From assembly GCA_934630735.1 (NCBI GenBank), contig CAKTWK010000019.1, positions 1 through 39,615 of the forward strand: a stretch of DNA of 39,615 nucleotides, given 5' to 3'. The position numbers were made by a program, and so were the translations under genes. The notes beneath the pieces were generated by a model, which saw only the letters and a program-made list of their open reading frames with translations, was not told the origin of the DNA and made no database searches. Numbering within the stretch: position 1 is the stretch's first letter; each line of letters starts with the position of its first letter. The stretch comes from an uncultured Collinsella sp. (GTDB taxonomy: Bacteria; Actinomycetota; Coriobacteriia; Coriobacteriales; Coriobacteriaceae). This document shows, piece after piece, positions 15,046 to 23,365 of the stretch.

Positions 15046-17568
15046 CTAGACAAGAGGATTACGTTTAAAATCCCAGGAGGTTTCAAACGAATCGCAGTCC
15101 GCCTTGGAAATTGAGCGAGAGTCTTCGACGAGTGAACAGACAGTCGGTTCGGCATCCTCATCTTGGATAATCGGCAACTGGCCGATTTGGCCTACCTCAA
15201 AGTTTAGAGTCGGCGACATAAACGCCAAATCAATTTCGGCAATGGAACAGTTGCAGAAAGCTTGGATGTATCGAAGCTCGTTCGGCTCTGCAAAAAGACA
15301 TGCTCCAGCTACTTCAAAAAGCATCCCTCGAGGTGCAAACCTAAAGGAGGCGAGGCTGGAAGAAATTTTAGACCAGGAAACTGCGGGCTTGAAATAGTCG
15401 TTCTGGTTCTTGATCACAAAATCAGGTGTAGAGAGATAGGTATACTTGGACAGAATTGCTTCCTTCATCTCCCGACCGTCATCAAACCAATTAACCACCT
15501 CATCGTAGTCACCCCACCATTTTCGATAGGAGCCGCCCCGAATAATCGGAAACCAACGGGAACCACTTTGCTTTGCCTCGGGCCTGCCACTGCAATCTCG
15601 CGATGTGTTGGAAGGCACCACTTCCCACCATTTCCTCAAAAAGCGGCCATTATCGCTCGTCGCCAAGCCTTGTCGCGGAGTAGCAATGGCATCGAGCCTC
15701 TTTCCTTTTGTGAACGATTCAACAAGAGCATCGCTGGCCCAGTAGGCTATGGGGGTGCCGGGAATCTGCTTGAAGGTGTCGGCGTCGCGGCGGTAGAACC
15801 AGCCGCAATCGGGGTTTTGGATGGCCTCGACCAGTTTGAGCCTCTTGGCCTCAGAGCCGTTGATATCAACAAGGCGCACATAGGCGCCCTCGGCGTCCGA
15901 ATGCTGGTTGTAGATCACGTCAGCTGTAACGTTGACGACCTCGCCGCCGATAGCATCAAACGCGCGAGGTCCCAGATGGGCCATGGAAACGATTGTCTTG
16001 TTGTCGATAACCTTGGCGCGCATCTTCTCAAAGCTGCCCAGGAACATCCAACTCTGCATGGTAACCATTGCGGCGTAGCCCTTATCCTCGACAAGGTTAA
16101 AACCGCGCTCGATAAAGCACGTGCAGAGGTCGCTCTTCACGTCGGGGTAGTTCTTCTTGACCCACTTGCTCATGAATGGATTAAAGCTGCTGCTGCCCAT
16201 ATACGGAGGATTCGCAACGGTGCAGGTAAAACGACGGGACAGCTTCTCGCAGATGGCGGCAGCGCTTTCGAGCTTAGTTTTGGCCGTAGCGGCAAAAAGG
16301 TCATCGGAACAACTCGCGGCGGCAGCCTTGAGCTCGTCGATCTCGTCCTCTGAGGGATTGAGCAGCGAACCGATCTCGCCCAAATGACTCAGCTCCTCGG
16401 CGAGCTTCTTGTTACCCGGCAGCTCGTCCTCCCCTAGCGGGATGCTCGAGAGCACGGTAACGTCGGCGCGAACGCCACGCCTAAAGAAGCGACGGTCGTG
16501 CTCGCGGGCGCACATGGCAAGCGCCAGCTCCGCGATCTGTGCCGCGCGGGAATCGATTTCCATACCCGCAAGGTTTTTAGTAAGAATGAGCTCGGGAATC
16601 TCGCGCTCACGATAGCCGCGCTCCTCGTACATATGGAAGAGCAGCTCAAACGCATAGACCAAGATATGGCCCGAGCCGCATGCGGGGTCGCAGAGGGTTA
16701 TCTCCTCGGGACTCGAAATGCGGATGAAGTCCTCGTGCTCAGCATCGGGCTCGATGTAATACTCCATGCGCTCGCGTAGCAAACTCCCCGGATTGTTGAG
16801 CATCCACAGACGGCCGAGCGAGTTCTCGACCATATAGCGCACGATCCACTCGGGGGTGAAGAGCTGCGTGGCGGGCGCGATGTCCGCCGCCGCTGCCTTG
16901 CGCTTGGACTTGAAGAACTCGTCTTTAACGTCAGCGTTGTAGTACTGATACATCCAGCCCAGAACGGTCACGCCCTTGCGCCAGTCCTCGTCAGTGAGGA
17001 CGGCATTGAGTTTGCCCACCACACTGTCAGCCATCATAAGGCCCTGGGGCAACAGCAGCTCCATGGCTCCGCCCACGCGCTCAAAGACGCCCGGCAGGCA
17101 ATCGGCAAGCTCCTCGCACTGAGCCACAAACAGGTAACGCCACAGCGGTTCATCCAAGCCCGCCATCTTGAGCTCGGCTATGCGATCGGTAGCGGCCGTC
17201 GCTATCTCCACATCCAGTGCGTTCTCCACGGCCTCGCTGCCATGGCTGCCGTCCGCACGACTTAGCATGCGCATACGGCTGGGAAGCCATCCGCGTGCAT
17301 CCATAAAGCGAATGGCCACGATGCGGTTGAACCAGGTGTAGGCTGCTCGGTCGCAGAGCGCCTCGTGACCCATCTCTGCCTGTATGCGCAGCAGCTCGTC
17401 ACGCTGCTCAATCTCAGCCGGACTTAGGGGCAGGCCGTTGACGGTCTCGGACCCAACGGGCGCGGGTGCAGGTTCGATGATGCCGTAGCGCACCATCTGC
17501 GCCTCCACGCCTTTGATGAGCTCCGTGCGGGCCCAGGTGCAGAAACTCTTAAGAGCAGAATCGTTCAT
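15046..17568 (-). CDS. pglX: N-terminal part of split BREX adenine methyltransferase PglX
   Basis: 840 aa. It carries the catalytic half of the BREX N6-adenine DNA methyltransferase: the helical N-terminus with FTPEWIVRYMVENSLGRLW, the SAM-binding motif CDPACGSGHILV (near residue 293), LAGMEIDSRAAQIAELAL and the catalytic NPPYMG (453-458). Residues from about 600 on form the target-recognition region, which is visibly lower in GC than the first two thirds. The chain stops right after the conserved ETSWDFKRNPLV, where single-chain PglX continues; the missing part is encoded at 13077-14045. PglX marks host DNA as self. ATG 17568 has AAAGG upstream. The upstream gap to brxC is 66 bases. Confidence 0.93.
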   Translation of the reverse strand: MNDSALKSFCTWARTELIKGVEAQMVRYGIIEPAPAPVGSETVNGLPLSPAEIEQRDELLRIQAEMGHEALCDRAAYTWFNRIVAIRFMDARGWLPSRMRMLSRADGSHGSEAVENALDVEIATAATDRIAELKMAGLDEPLWRYLFVAQCEELADCLPGVFERVGGAMELLLPQGLMMADSVVGKLNAVLTDEDWRKGVTVLGWMYQYYNADVKDEFFKSKRKAAAADIAPATQLFTPEWIVRYMVENSLGRLWMLNNPGSLLRERMEYYIEPDAEHEDFIRISSPEEITLCDPACGSGHILVYAFELLFHMYEERGYREREIPELILTKNLAGMEIDSRAAQIAELALAMCAREHDRRFFRRGVRADVTVLSSIPLGEDELPGNKKLAEELSHLGEIGSLLNPSEDEIDELKAAAASCSDDLFAATAKTKLESAAAICEKLSRRFTCTVANPPYMGSSSFNPFMSKWVKKNYPDVKSDLCTCFIERGFNLVEDKGYAAMVTMQSWMFLGSFEKMRAKVIDNKTIVSMAHLGPRAFDAIGGEVVNVTADVIYNQHSDAEGAYVRLVDINGSEAKRLKLVEAIQNPDCGWFYRRDADTFKQIPGTPIAYWASDALVESFTKGKRLDAIATPRQGLATSDNGRFLRKWWEVVPSNTSRDCSGRPEAKQSGSRWFPIIRGGSYRKWWGDYDEVVNWFDDGREMKEAILSKYTYLSTPDFVIKNQNDYFKPAVSWSKISSSLASFRFAPRGMLFEVAGACLFAEPNELRYIQAFCNCSIAEIDLAFMSPTLNFEVGQIGQLPIIQDEDAEPTVCSLVEDSRSISKADCDSFETSWDFKRNPLV

Positions 17569-17634
17569 GGTTGATGAGCCTTTCTAAACGCCATAAGCCA
17601 CCGGTGCGCGCGTTGGCACCGGCGGCTCCGCGGG

Positions 17635-20600
17635 TTAGTTGATACGGATCTCGTCGTTTGCAGCGAGCGCCTGCATAAGACGGGAGCGCAGGTCGTCCAC
17701 GTAGCGCTCCACGTCCTCTGCGGACAAGAGACGACTCGGCTTGGCCAGATCGGCGCGGCGCACGGTCTTGATCTTGCGCTGGGGCTTGGACGCGGGCACG
17801 GGCGCAGACGATGCGGCGCCCTTGTTGGAGATCTTCTTGACCACCTCGCCCGTACTCATGACCTCGGTGGTGCGGCGCTCGTTGTCCATACGCACGCGGG
17901 CCTCATCCACAGCGTCGTACATCTCGTTGGCCGCCGCACTGAGCCAGTCGCCCCAGTTAGTTGCAACAACGCTCAGTTCGTTGAGACTTTGAGCGCTGTG
18001 GGCACGGTTTTTGAACGACTCGTATTTGGTGCCGGCGTCTGCTATGGCATCCTTGGCCTGATTGACAAAGCCCTTTTGACTCTCGGCCTGCGCCCGCAGG
18101 TCTTGCAGATCGTTCTCGATGCGACACAAAAACTCATTGCGGCGGATGCCCAACAGCTTTTTCATGTCATCCTCGACGGGATCCATAAGCGGCTGCAGGT
18201 CTTTAATACGGCCGTAGGGCTTGGGATCTTTGAGGATCTCACGAACCTTTGCCACGTTCTCCACCGCACCGGGAATGTCATCGGAGGCATACTCGATACC
18301 CTCGGTGCGGTTCAAGAAATCCCTGGCGTGGTCAAACGCTGTTCGTTGATTGGACTCGAAGAACTCAACCACCTTGTCAAAGTCTTCCTTGGCATCCAGC
18401 AAACGCTCCTCGTGCTTGGTGAACGTGGTCAAGAACGCCTCGGCCTCGTTCTGGTCCTTAAGGACGTCCGCCACCTCCGAGCGCATCTTCTCGCACTCGT
18501 CCTCACCGGGATACGGGTAGGCCGGCTTGATGCCCGTGTAGTAGTCGCGTGCCATGGCGAGGCACGCCTCGCGCAAGCCCTCAAGGCGCTCTTTGAGCTC
18601 GGCCACGAGCTTATCCTCGTTGGAGGGCACGGTCTTGAGATCAAACAGGTCACGCATGAGCTCGCCCGTGGCGCGCAGTAACCGGTCGCTCATGCGCATG
18701 CGCAAGCGCACCTGGGCCTTATCGGCATCCTTGCGAAGGAGTGCCACCATGCGGCTGTCGTTAGCTTGAACCGTCTGACCGCCAAACAGCACCTGTGCGC
18801 GCTGCTCCACCACAAGCTGCGCCACCACATTTGCGATGTCGACCTCGCGCCAGCCAAAGGGCCTTTGCTGGTACTGGCGCTGGATATCGCCCATAGCGGT
18901 ATCCAGGTGGCGCTGGTGCTGCACTTTGAGGTAGTCCTCGACCTCTTTGAGCGCACGCGTGTTACCTGCATCCATGCCAGCGAGCCCCACTTGAACGTTG
19001 CCCGCCAGCGTGGAGCGAATATCGGAATCGCTCGTGACCGGCGCGCCGATATAGTCGGCCTTTTTAAAGACTACATCGCACAGCTGCGCCAGCACCTGCT
19101 CAAAGACCTGAGCGGGTTTGGCAGCACGGATCTCAATCATGCGCCCGTTGACCGCGCAACGTGCGTGGAGTACGGCCTCGCTCAAAAGGACATCGGCTTC
19201 TTTCTCGTTATAGGCTGCCTCGCGCATCTTGGACTCGACGATCTGGCGCGTACTCGGCTGAAGCTCCTGGAGATTTCGCGTCTTGGCGTACTTGCGGATC
19301 TTGGCGGCGTTGACGAGCGTCTCCCAATAATCCGCCTCGTCGCTCAAGGCCACGATGGCTTTGCCCGAAGAAGCCAAGGCCAGCTCGGTATCGTCCGCAC
19401 GGCCCAGGTCGCTCGCCATAGTCGCCACGCAAAGCTCCATGCCGCCCATGCTGGCACCGTGGATTGAGCCGTCCACATAGCGGTCAAACGGAAAGTCGTT
19501 GGCCCCGCGGTTGAGTTTGCGCGCGGTATAGATGCTGTCGAACAGGCGCTTTTTGATAGACTCGATCACCTGCGCGTTATCGATCGGGGTGCGTGCGATC
19601 TCCTGCGCTATCTCCTGCTCCTCGTCGGTGAGGAAGCTATACGTATCGCCCTGGCGTGCCACGTAGTTCTCGCGCTCCAAGCGGGCAAGGGACTCCTTGA
19701 CGCGGTCCTTGAGGGCGCGCTTGTCCACGTCCAGGCTATCGATCATAAGGACGGAGATGTTCTCGACCGTGGCCTTGACGTAGCCGATGTAACGAATCAG
19801 GTACAGGAGCTTGAGCACCTGAACGTCGTAGGGTTCAAGGCCCTTTGCGTCCTCGGCCGCGCGGACCGCGCGGTCGACCACCTGGTTGATGCCGTGCTCC
19901 AGGTCCTTGGAGATGGTATCGAAGAAGCGCCAGAACGGCACGAGCGCACCGGCCCGGTCATGCTGGATGGCCTGAGCGCTCTCCTGGAACGCGCTCAGCA
20001 TGGAGCGCTCGCCCGTTGACATGTGCTTGGCCTTGACACCGTGCTTGCGCACCTCGGTCATGACGTCGGGCAGGAGCTTAAACTGGTAGCCCACAAACGG
20101 GTAGCTAGCCACAAAATCCTTGGAGTTGGCGTAGCCGGCAAGGTCGGAGCGCGAGCCACCCTCAAAGGTAAAGTTGTTTTTGAGCACGGCGGCGTCTTGC
20201 TCGTAGACCTGTGCAAGCATATCGGCCACCGGCGCGGTCTTCTCGAGCACACGGCGCTGGATGACCTCGTCCACGCTGGAGCTGGAGAGCGAAAGGCGGG
20301 TATTGAAGCGGCCCTGGATCTTTGAAAAGTCGTTGCCCACGGGCAGGCTCAGGTTGTCGATGGCCTCCTGGCTCGTGACCATCACCCACACGCGGCCACC
20401 GCAGGCGGCACCCAGCTCCTCGACGATGGTCTGAAGGCTCAGCATAAGGCTTGGGTCCTTGTCGTTTGTAATAAACTGACCCACCTCATCGACCATAAAG
20501 AGCAAACGGAAGTTGCCGCCGTGGGCCGCTGCCTGAGCGTCTACGTAGTCCTTGACCTTTTTGGCAAAAACATCGGGGGCCAAAACCTCGTCCTCAGAAC

Positions 20601-21297
20601 CCTCAAGCCAGTTCCATGCGGCCTTTTCGCTCATGCCGAGCACGCTCTGCAGCACCTCGACCACGTCGTCCTCAAAGTAGCTGTAGGTGTCGCGGGTCTG
20701 GAGCCAAGGCTCCCCGTTGACGCGCTCAAAGGCCTCGCGGAACTCCTGGGTCTTGCCCAGGGAATCGATGTAATCCTCGAGCTTTGCAAGCTTGAGGTCC
20801 TCGCCGTAGAAGCCGCGTGCCTCGTAGAACATGCGCTCAAAGCCACGAAGCAGCGCCGTTGGAGCCGTATCGCCCTGCTTCCACTGACCCGCCTTGCTAT
20901 CGATGTTAAAGAGGATAGCCTGCGTGGGCACCGAGCAGGCGCGCTCCATGGCGGCCGCGACCATGGGATCGACGATCTTGCCGTCAAAGTAGCGGATGGC
21001 ACTCTTACCGCCGATCTGGCGATTCTCGAGCAGGTAGCTCAGCATCTTGAGGAAGTGCGATTTACCGGAACCGAAGAAGCCGCTGATCCACACGCCGATC
21101 TTGTCGGTGTGAACATCGATGGCATCGCCGTATGCCTTGAAGAACGTGGCAAAGTGCCCCTGCAGTTCGCGCGTCACCACGTACTCGTCAAGCTCCTGGC
21201 GGATGGACTCGTCTTTTGAATCCTGGACCTTGACCACACCGTTGATGGAACGGTTGATGTCTTTTGCAAAGAGGTCGCGAACGATCGTGTTGTCCAT
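17635..21297 (-). CDS. brxC: BREX P-loop ATPase BrxC
   Basis: A 1220-aa protein, the usual length for BrxC (PglY-related). It opens with the family-typical DLFAKDINRSINGVVKV and the Walker A motif GFFGSGKSHFLKML (73-86). A hydrophobic-acidic Walker B (LLFMVDEVGQF) follows near residue 265, then QGRFNTRLSLSSSSVDEVIQRRVL, also typical. The C-terminal third is charged and helical (long Glu/Lys/Arg runs), ending in a basic linker and LRSRLMQALAANDEIRIN. BrxC is an essential core component whose biochemical action is not established. ATG 21297 is preceded by AAAGGAG at 6-7 nt. Confidence 0.95.
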   Translation of the reverse strand: MDNTIVRDLFAKDINRSINGVVKVQDSKDESIRQELDEYVVTRELQGHFATFFKAYGDAIDVHTDKIGVWISGFFGSGKSHFLKMLSYLLENRQIGGKSAIRYFDGKIVDPMVAAAMERACSVPTQAILFNIDSKAGQWKQGDTAPTALLRGFERMFYEARGFYGEDLKLAKLEDYIDSLGKTQEFREAFERVNGEPWLQTRDTYSYFEDDVVEVLQSVLGMSEKAAWNWLEGSEDEVLAPDVFAKKVKDYVDAQAAAHGGNFRLLFMVDEVGQFITNDKDPSLMLSLQTIVEELGAACGGRVWVMVTSQEAIDNLSLPVGNDFSKIQGRFNTRLSLSSSSVDEVIQRRVLEKTAPVADMLAQVYEQDAAVLKNNFTFEGGSRSDLAGYANSKDFVASYPFVGYQFKLLPDVMTEVRKHGVKAKHMSTGERSMLSAFQESAQAIQHDRAGALVPFWRFFDTISKDLEHGINQVVDRAVRAAEDAKGLEPYDVQVLKLLYLIRYIGYVKATVENISVLMIDSLDVDKRALKDRVKESLARLERENYVARQGDTYSFLTDEEQEIAQEIARTPIDNAQVIESIKKRLFDSIYTARKLNRGANDFPFDRYVDGSIHGASMGGMELCVATMASDLGRADDTELALASSGKAIVALSDEADYWETLVNAAKIRKYAKTRNLQELQPSTRQIVESKMREAAYNEKEADVLLSEAVLHARCAVNGRMIEIRAAKPAQVFEQVLAQLCDVVFKKADYIGAPVTSDSDIRSTLAGNVQVGLAGMDAGNTRALKEVEDYLKVQHQRHLDTAMGDIQRQYQQRPFGWREVDIANVVAQLVVEQRAQVLFGGQTVQANDSRMVALLRKDADKAQVRLRMRMSDRLLRATGELMRDLFDLKTVPSNEDKLVAELKERLEGLREACLAMARDYYTGIKPAYPYPGEDECEKMRSEVADVLKDQNEAEAFLTTFTKHEERLLDAKEDFDKVVEFFESNQRTAFDHARDFLNRTEGIEYASDDIPGAVENVAKVREILKDPKPYGRIKDLQPLMDPVEDDMKKLLGIRRNEFLCRIENDLQDLRAQAESQKGFVNQAKDAIADAGTKYESFKNRAHSAQSLNELSVVATNWGDWLSAAANEMYDAVDEARVRMDNERRTTEVMSTGEVVKKISNKGAASSAPVPASKPQRKIKTVRRADLAKPSRLLSAEDVERYVDDLRSRLMQALAANDEIRIN

Positions 21298-21374
21298 GGG
21301 TGCTCCTTTGGATTTGGGAACGTTATGGCAAAGGGTTGTTACCGGCGGCAGGCCTTGTCTGCGGGGAGCCGTGC

Positions 21375-22067
21375 TTACGAGATATCGATGGCGCGGTAGT
21401 AGTTATCGGCCGGCAGACGGTTAAAGAGCTGGAAAGAAGAGCCGTTGAAACTGCCCGGATAGGCGGCGACCACAGGCACCTCATCAAAATCCGCAAGCAT
21501 GCAATGGAGAAGCGTGTGCATGCGAAAGAATGGGAAGACCTCGCCCGCGCCGGTGAGGAGAACGACGTCTCCAGGCGCGTGCGGCTCGGTCTGCTCAAGG
21601 ATGTACGCGGCGACTTTCTCGGGCGAGGCGAACTTGGCCACGTCCTCGAGCACGCGCTGGGTACCGCGGCGCTCCTCTTGGCGTGGGATGGCCTTAAGGA
21701 CACGGCGCTTTTCGAGAATTGCCAGCACGGCGTCGTAGAGGTTCACGACCTTGAGCGTGCACGGAAGCTTGTCGGCCTCGGCATCGCGTGAAAGGGCGTC
21801 AAATAATGCACGCGCTTCAAACTCCAGCGCGGGGTCATAGCAAAAGGTGTGGAAGCCGATCTCATTGCCTATGCCCTTGTTGGCCAAAAAGTCCTCGCTG
21901 CACAGGCACTCGCGCAGAAGCTGCGCACGGCGCTCAAATTCCTGACAGGCGCGCTCGGAGCGGGCATGCGCCGCCACGACGCTCTTGCGGGAATGGATGC
22001 CGATATTGGTGGTGAGATCGGTCGCCGGGGTGATAACAGGGTCGACGGCGCTTTTGACGGGAGCCAC
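21375..22067 (-). CDS. brxB: BREX protein BrxB (DUF1788)
   Basis: 230 aa. The C-terminal half has the DUF1788 signature: VVLLTGAGEVFPFFRMHTLLHCM, then VAAYPGSFNGSSFQLF and the terminal PADNYYRAIDIS. Its molecular role is unknown, but it is required in characterised BREX systems. The start is a GTG at 22067, one base after the brxA stop codon, so translation is probably coupled. A 77-base gap then leads to brxC. Confidence 0.9.
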   Translation of the reverse strand: MAPVKSAVDPVITPATDLTTNIGIHSRKSVVAAHARSERACQEFERRAQLLRECLCSEDFLANKGIGNEIGFHTFCYDPALEFEARALFDALSRDAEADKLPCTLKVVNLYDAVLAILEKRRVLKAIPRQEERRGTQRVLEDVAKFASPEKVAAYILEQTEPHAPGDVVLLTGAGEVFPFFRMHTLLHCMLADFDEVPVVAAYPGSFNGSSFQLFNRLPADNYYRAIDIS

Positions 22068-22068
22068 G

Positions 22069-22719
22069 CTACATCACCGCCCTGCCGGTAAGGGCCGCGA
22101 TAAGCGACTGCTCGCCCAGCTGAACCAAGGCTCGCTCGACATCGGAATCGAGGAAGAGTGGTGACAGGCGCTCGGACTCCGGGCCCTGGCCCTCGCCGAT
22201 AAGGCCGGCATGGCGGAGCGTCTGGCGGAGCGAGCCCTTAATGCGCTTGACCGTGGCCTCAGTCCAGCGGGCCGCGTCCGGATACTCCGTGGTAAAGCGT
22301 GTCATAAAGGCGTTGAGGTCAACCGCCGTAAAGGCATAATCGAAGTTTTGTAGGCGCTCCCCTACCTCGACGAGCACGAGCTCGCGCACGATATCGTAGC
22401 GGCAGATCATGCTGTAGAAGATGGCCTGGTCCGCCTGCGTGGGGGCGCCGGATGCCATGAGGCTGGTTAGGGATGACGCAGCCTCGACGGCGGTATTGGG
22501 GTCGATGCCGCGCGCGGCGCATACGGCGTCCGTGGGCACCATGGCGTCGAGGCGGCGAAGGCACACGGTTGCGCGGTTGGCGACCATGCGCTCCGTGGGA
22601 TATTGAAAGAGGTTCTCGCTCTTTACGCGTACAATGACCTGCTCGTCGCTTGCGCCCTGCATACGAAGGGCAGCGACGATGCGCATCTCATGCGGGAGGA
22701 ATTGCTCGCGGGTGAGCAC
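22069..22719 (-). CDS. brxA: BREX protein BrxA (DUF1819), start in doubt at a G10 tract
   Basis: First gene of the BREX block, 216 aa as drawn. Its DUF1819 signature is clear: LTREQFLPHEMRIVAAL, then SENLFQYPTERMV and CLRRLDAM near the N-terminus, and KRIKGSLRQTLRHAGLI later. BrxA is a small DNA-binding-type helical protein in solved homologues. The drawn GTG start (22719) uses the last G of a run of ten G and has no other ribosome site. A better initiation site lies upstream: GTG at 22753 with GGAG 8 nt ahead, encoding MDVTTKSVRGG. With ten G that frame ends at a TGA shortly after the tract; with nine or twelve G it would continue into brxA. Confidence 0.9.
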   Translation of the reverse strand: MLTREQFLPHEMRIVAALRMQGASDEQVIVRVKSENLFQYPTERMVANRATVCLRRLDAMVPTDAVCAARGIDPNTAVEAASSLTSLMASGAPTQADQAIFYSMICRYDIVRELVLVEVGERLQNFDYAFTAVDLNAFMTRFTTEYPDAARWTEATVKRIKGSLRQTLRHAGLIGEGQGPESERLSPLFLDSDVERALVQLGEQSLIAALTGRAVM

Positions 22720-22728
22720 CCCCCCCCC
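22719..22728 (-). repeat. G10 homopolymer at the brxA start, candidate phase-variation tract
   Basis: Ten consecutive C on the plus strand (G on the coding strand). It lies between the upstream GTG start candidate (22753) and the conserved BrxA sequence. Length changes by one would change whether that start reads brxA in frame. It may also be a sequencing miscall. Confidence 0.8.
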
Positions 22729-22753
22729 GAACGCTTTTTGTGGTTACATCCAC

Positions 22754-22860
22754 AGTACACGCTCCAAGGGTGTCAAAGGCTGTCACAAGTGCGCCGCAAC
22801 CCGGCAGGCAGGCGCGGCGCACATGACAATAATCATACCTGTTGGTAAAAAAGTTACCAC
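22754..22860 (-). promoter_or_regulatory. BREX operon leader with hairpin and dyad
   Basis: Reading toward brxA, a dyad TGGTAA-N5-TTACCA (22843-22859) precedes a 9-bp GC-rich hairpin (arms 22814-22822 and 22789-22797, GTGCGCCGC/GCGGCGCAC), then the GGAG ribosome site (22762-22765). TATGAT between dyad and hairpin could be a -10 element, but I see no convincing -35. The dyad could bind a regulator. No BrxR-type regulator gene is in the window. Confidence 0.35.
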
Positions 22861-23020
22861 GCCCAGAGTTTCAAATGTTGAGCAACAAAATTTAATCCGG
22901 TTAACGGTCATTTTCGCAGCTTAGAAACTTTAACGAGGTCGCCCCAAATCACACTTACCAGACAACCGCGCTTACGAATGCAGGCACGCACACGCCCAAC
23001 GCCACCCTCCGCTACACTCA
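22861..23020. other. AT-richer divergent intergenic DNA
   Basis: Between the BREX leader and the small antitoxin-like gene. It includes the segment TTTAATCCGGTTAACGGTC. No gene is visible. It presumably contains the BREX promoter on the minus strand. Confidence 0.4.
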
Positions 23021-23048
23021 ACATAGAGTTCTACATATGATTCTATGT
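23021..23048. promoter_or_regulatory. Operator-like palindrome before the antitoxin-like gene
   Basis: ACATAGA (23021-23027) and TCTATGT (23042-23048) form an inverted repeat centred 26 bases upstream of the ATG and ending at the AAGGAG ribosome site. A palindrome here is typical of autoregulated antitoxin genes. Confidence 0.5.
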
Positions 23049-23060
23049 AAGGAGTTTCAT

Positions 23061-23234
23061 ATGCCTGTCGTAAAGCCTATTTCTGATCAGACGCGCGCGC
23101 TAACTACCATTCAGGAACGCGAAGATCACATTCAACGTGCCATCACGCGTGGCTACGACGACCTCACCAACGGCCGCGTGCGCCCTTGGAAACAGGCAAA
23201 GGCAGAGGCAGATCGGATGCGAGCCTCGAGATAA
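23061..23234 (+). CDS. Small antitoxin-like protein, no toxin partner visible
   Basis: 57 aa: begins MPVVKPISDQTRAL and has the tail RGYDDLTNGRVRPWKQAKAEADRMR. The N-terminus resembles Phd/YefM and the tail (GY-x2-L-x2-GRVRP) resembles RelB/ParD-type antitoxins, so the family is uncertain. ATG 23061 is chosen because AAGGAG lies 6 nt upstream; ATG 23037 is inside the palindrome. No toxin ORF follows before serC (132 bases), so it is a solo antitoxin, a remnant or a regulator. It is divergent from the BREX operon and could control both directions, which is only inference. Confidence 0.65.
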   Translation: MPVVKPISDQTRALTTIQEREDHIQRAITRGYDDLTNGRVRPWKQAKAEADRMRASR

Positions 23235-23365
23235 GCCCTCCCCCATGTAACCATCCTGTAAATCATAGCGGCACACTCGAGTTTTACCGTGATGCGGTCG
23301 CGCCTGGCGCTCTACTGTGCTAAAGTATCCCGAACGTTCAAACGACTACGAGGGGGAACTAGAAG

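Noticed and set aside
15262..16353. 363-codon open frame on the plus strand opposite pglX
   Set aside because: Composition is typical of antisense shadows, and the NPPY and SAM motifs prove the minus-strand gene.
6306..22719. DISARM, Druantia or a classic type I restriction system
   Set aside because: The full brxA, brxB, brxC, pglX, pglZ, brxL set with type 1 gene order and motifs is present; no HsdR or DISARM helicase/SNF2 gene is seen.
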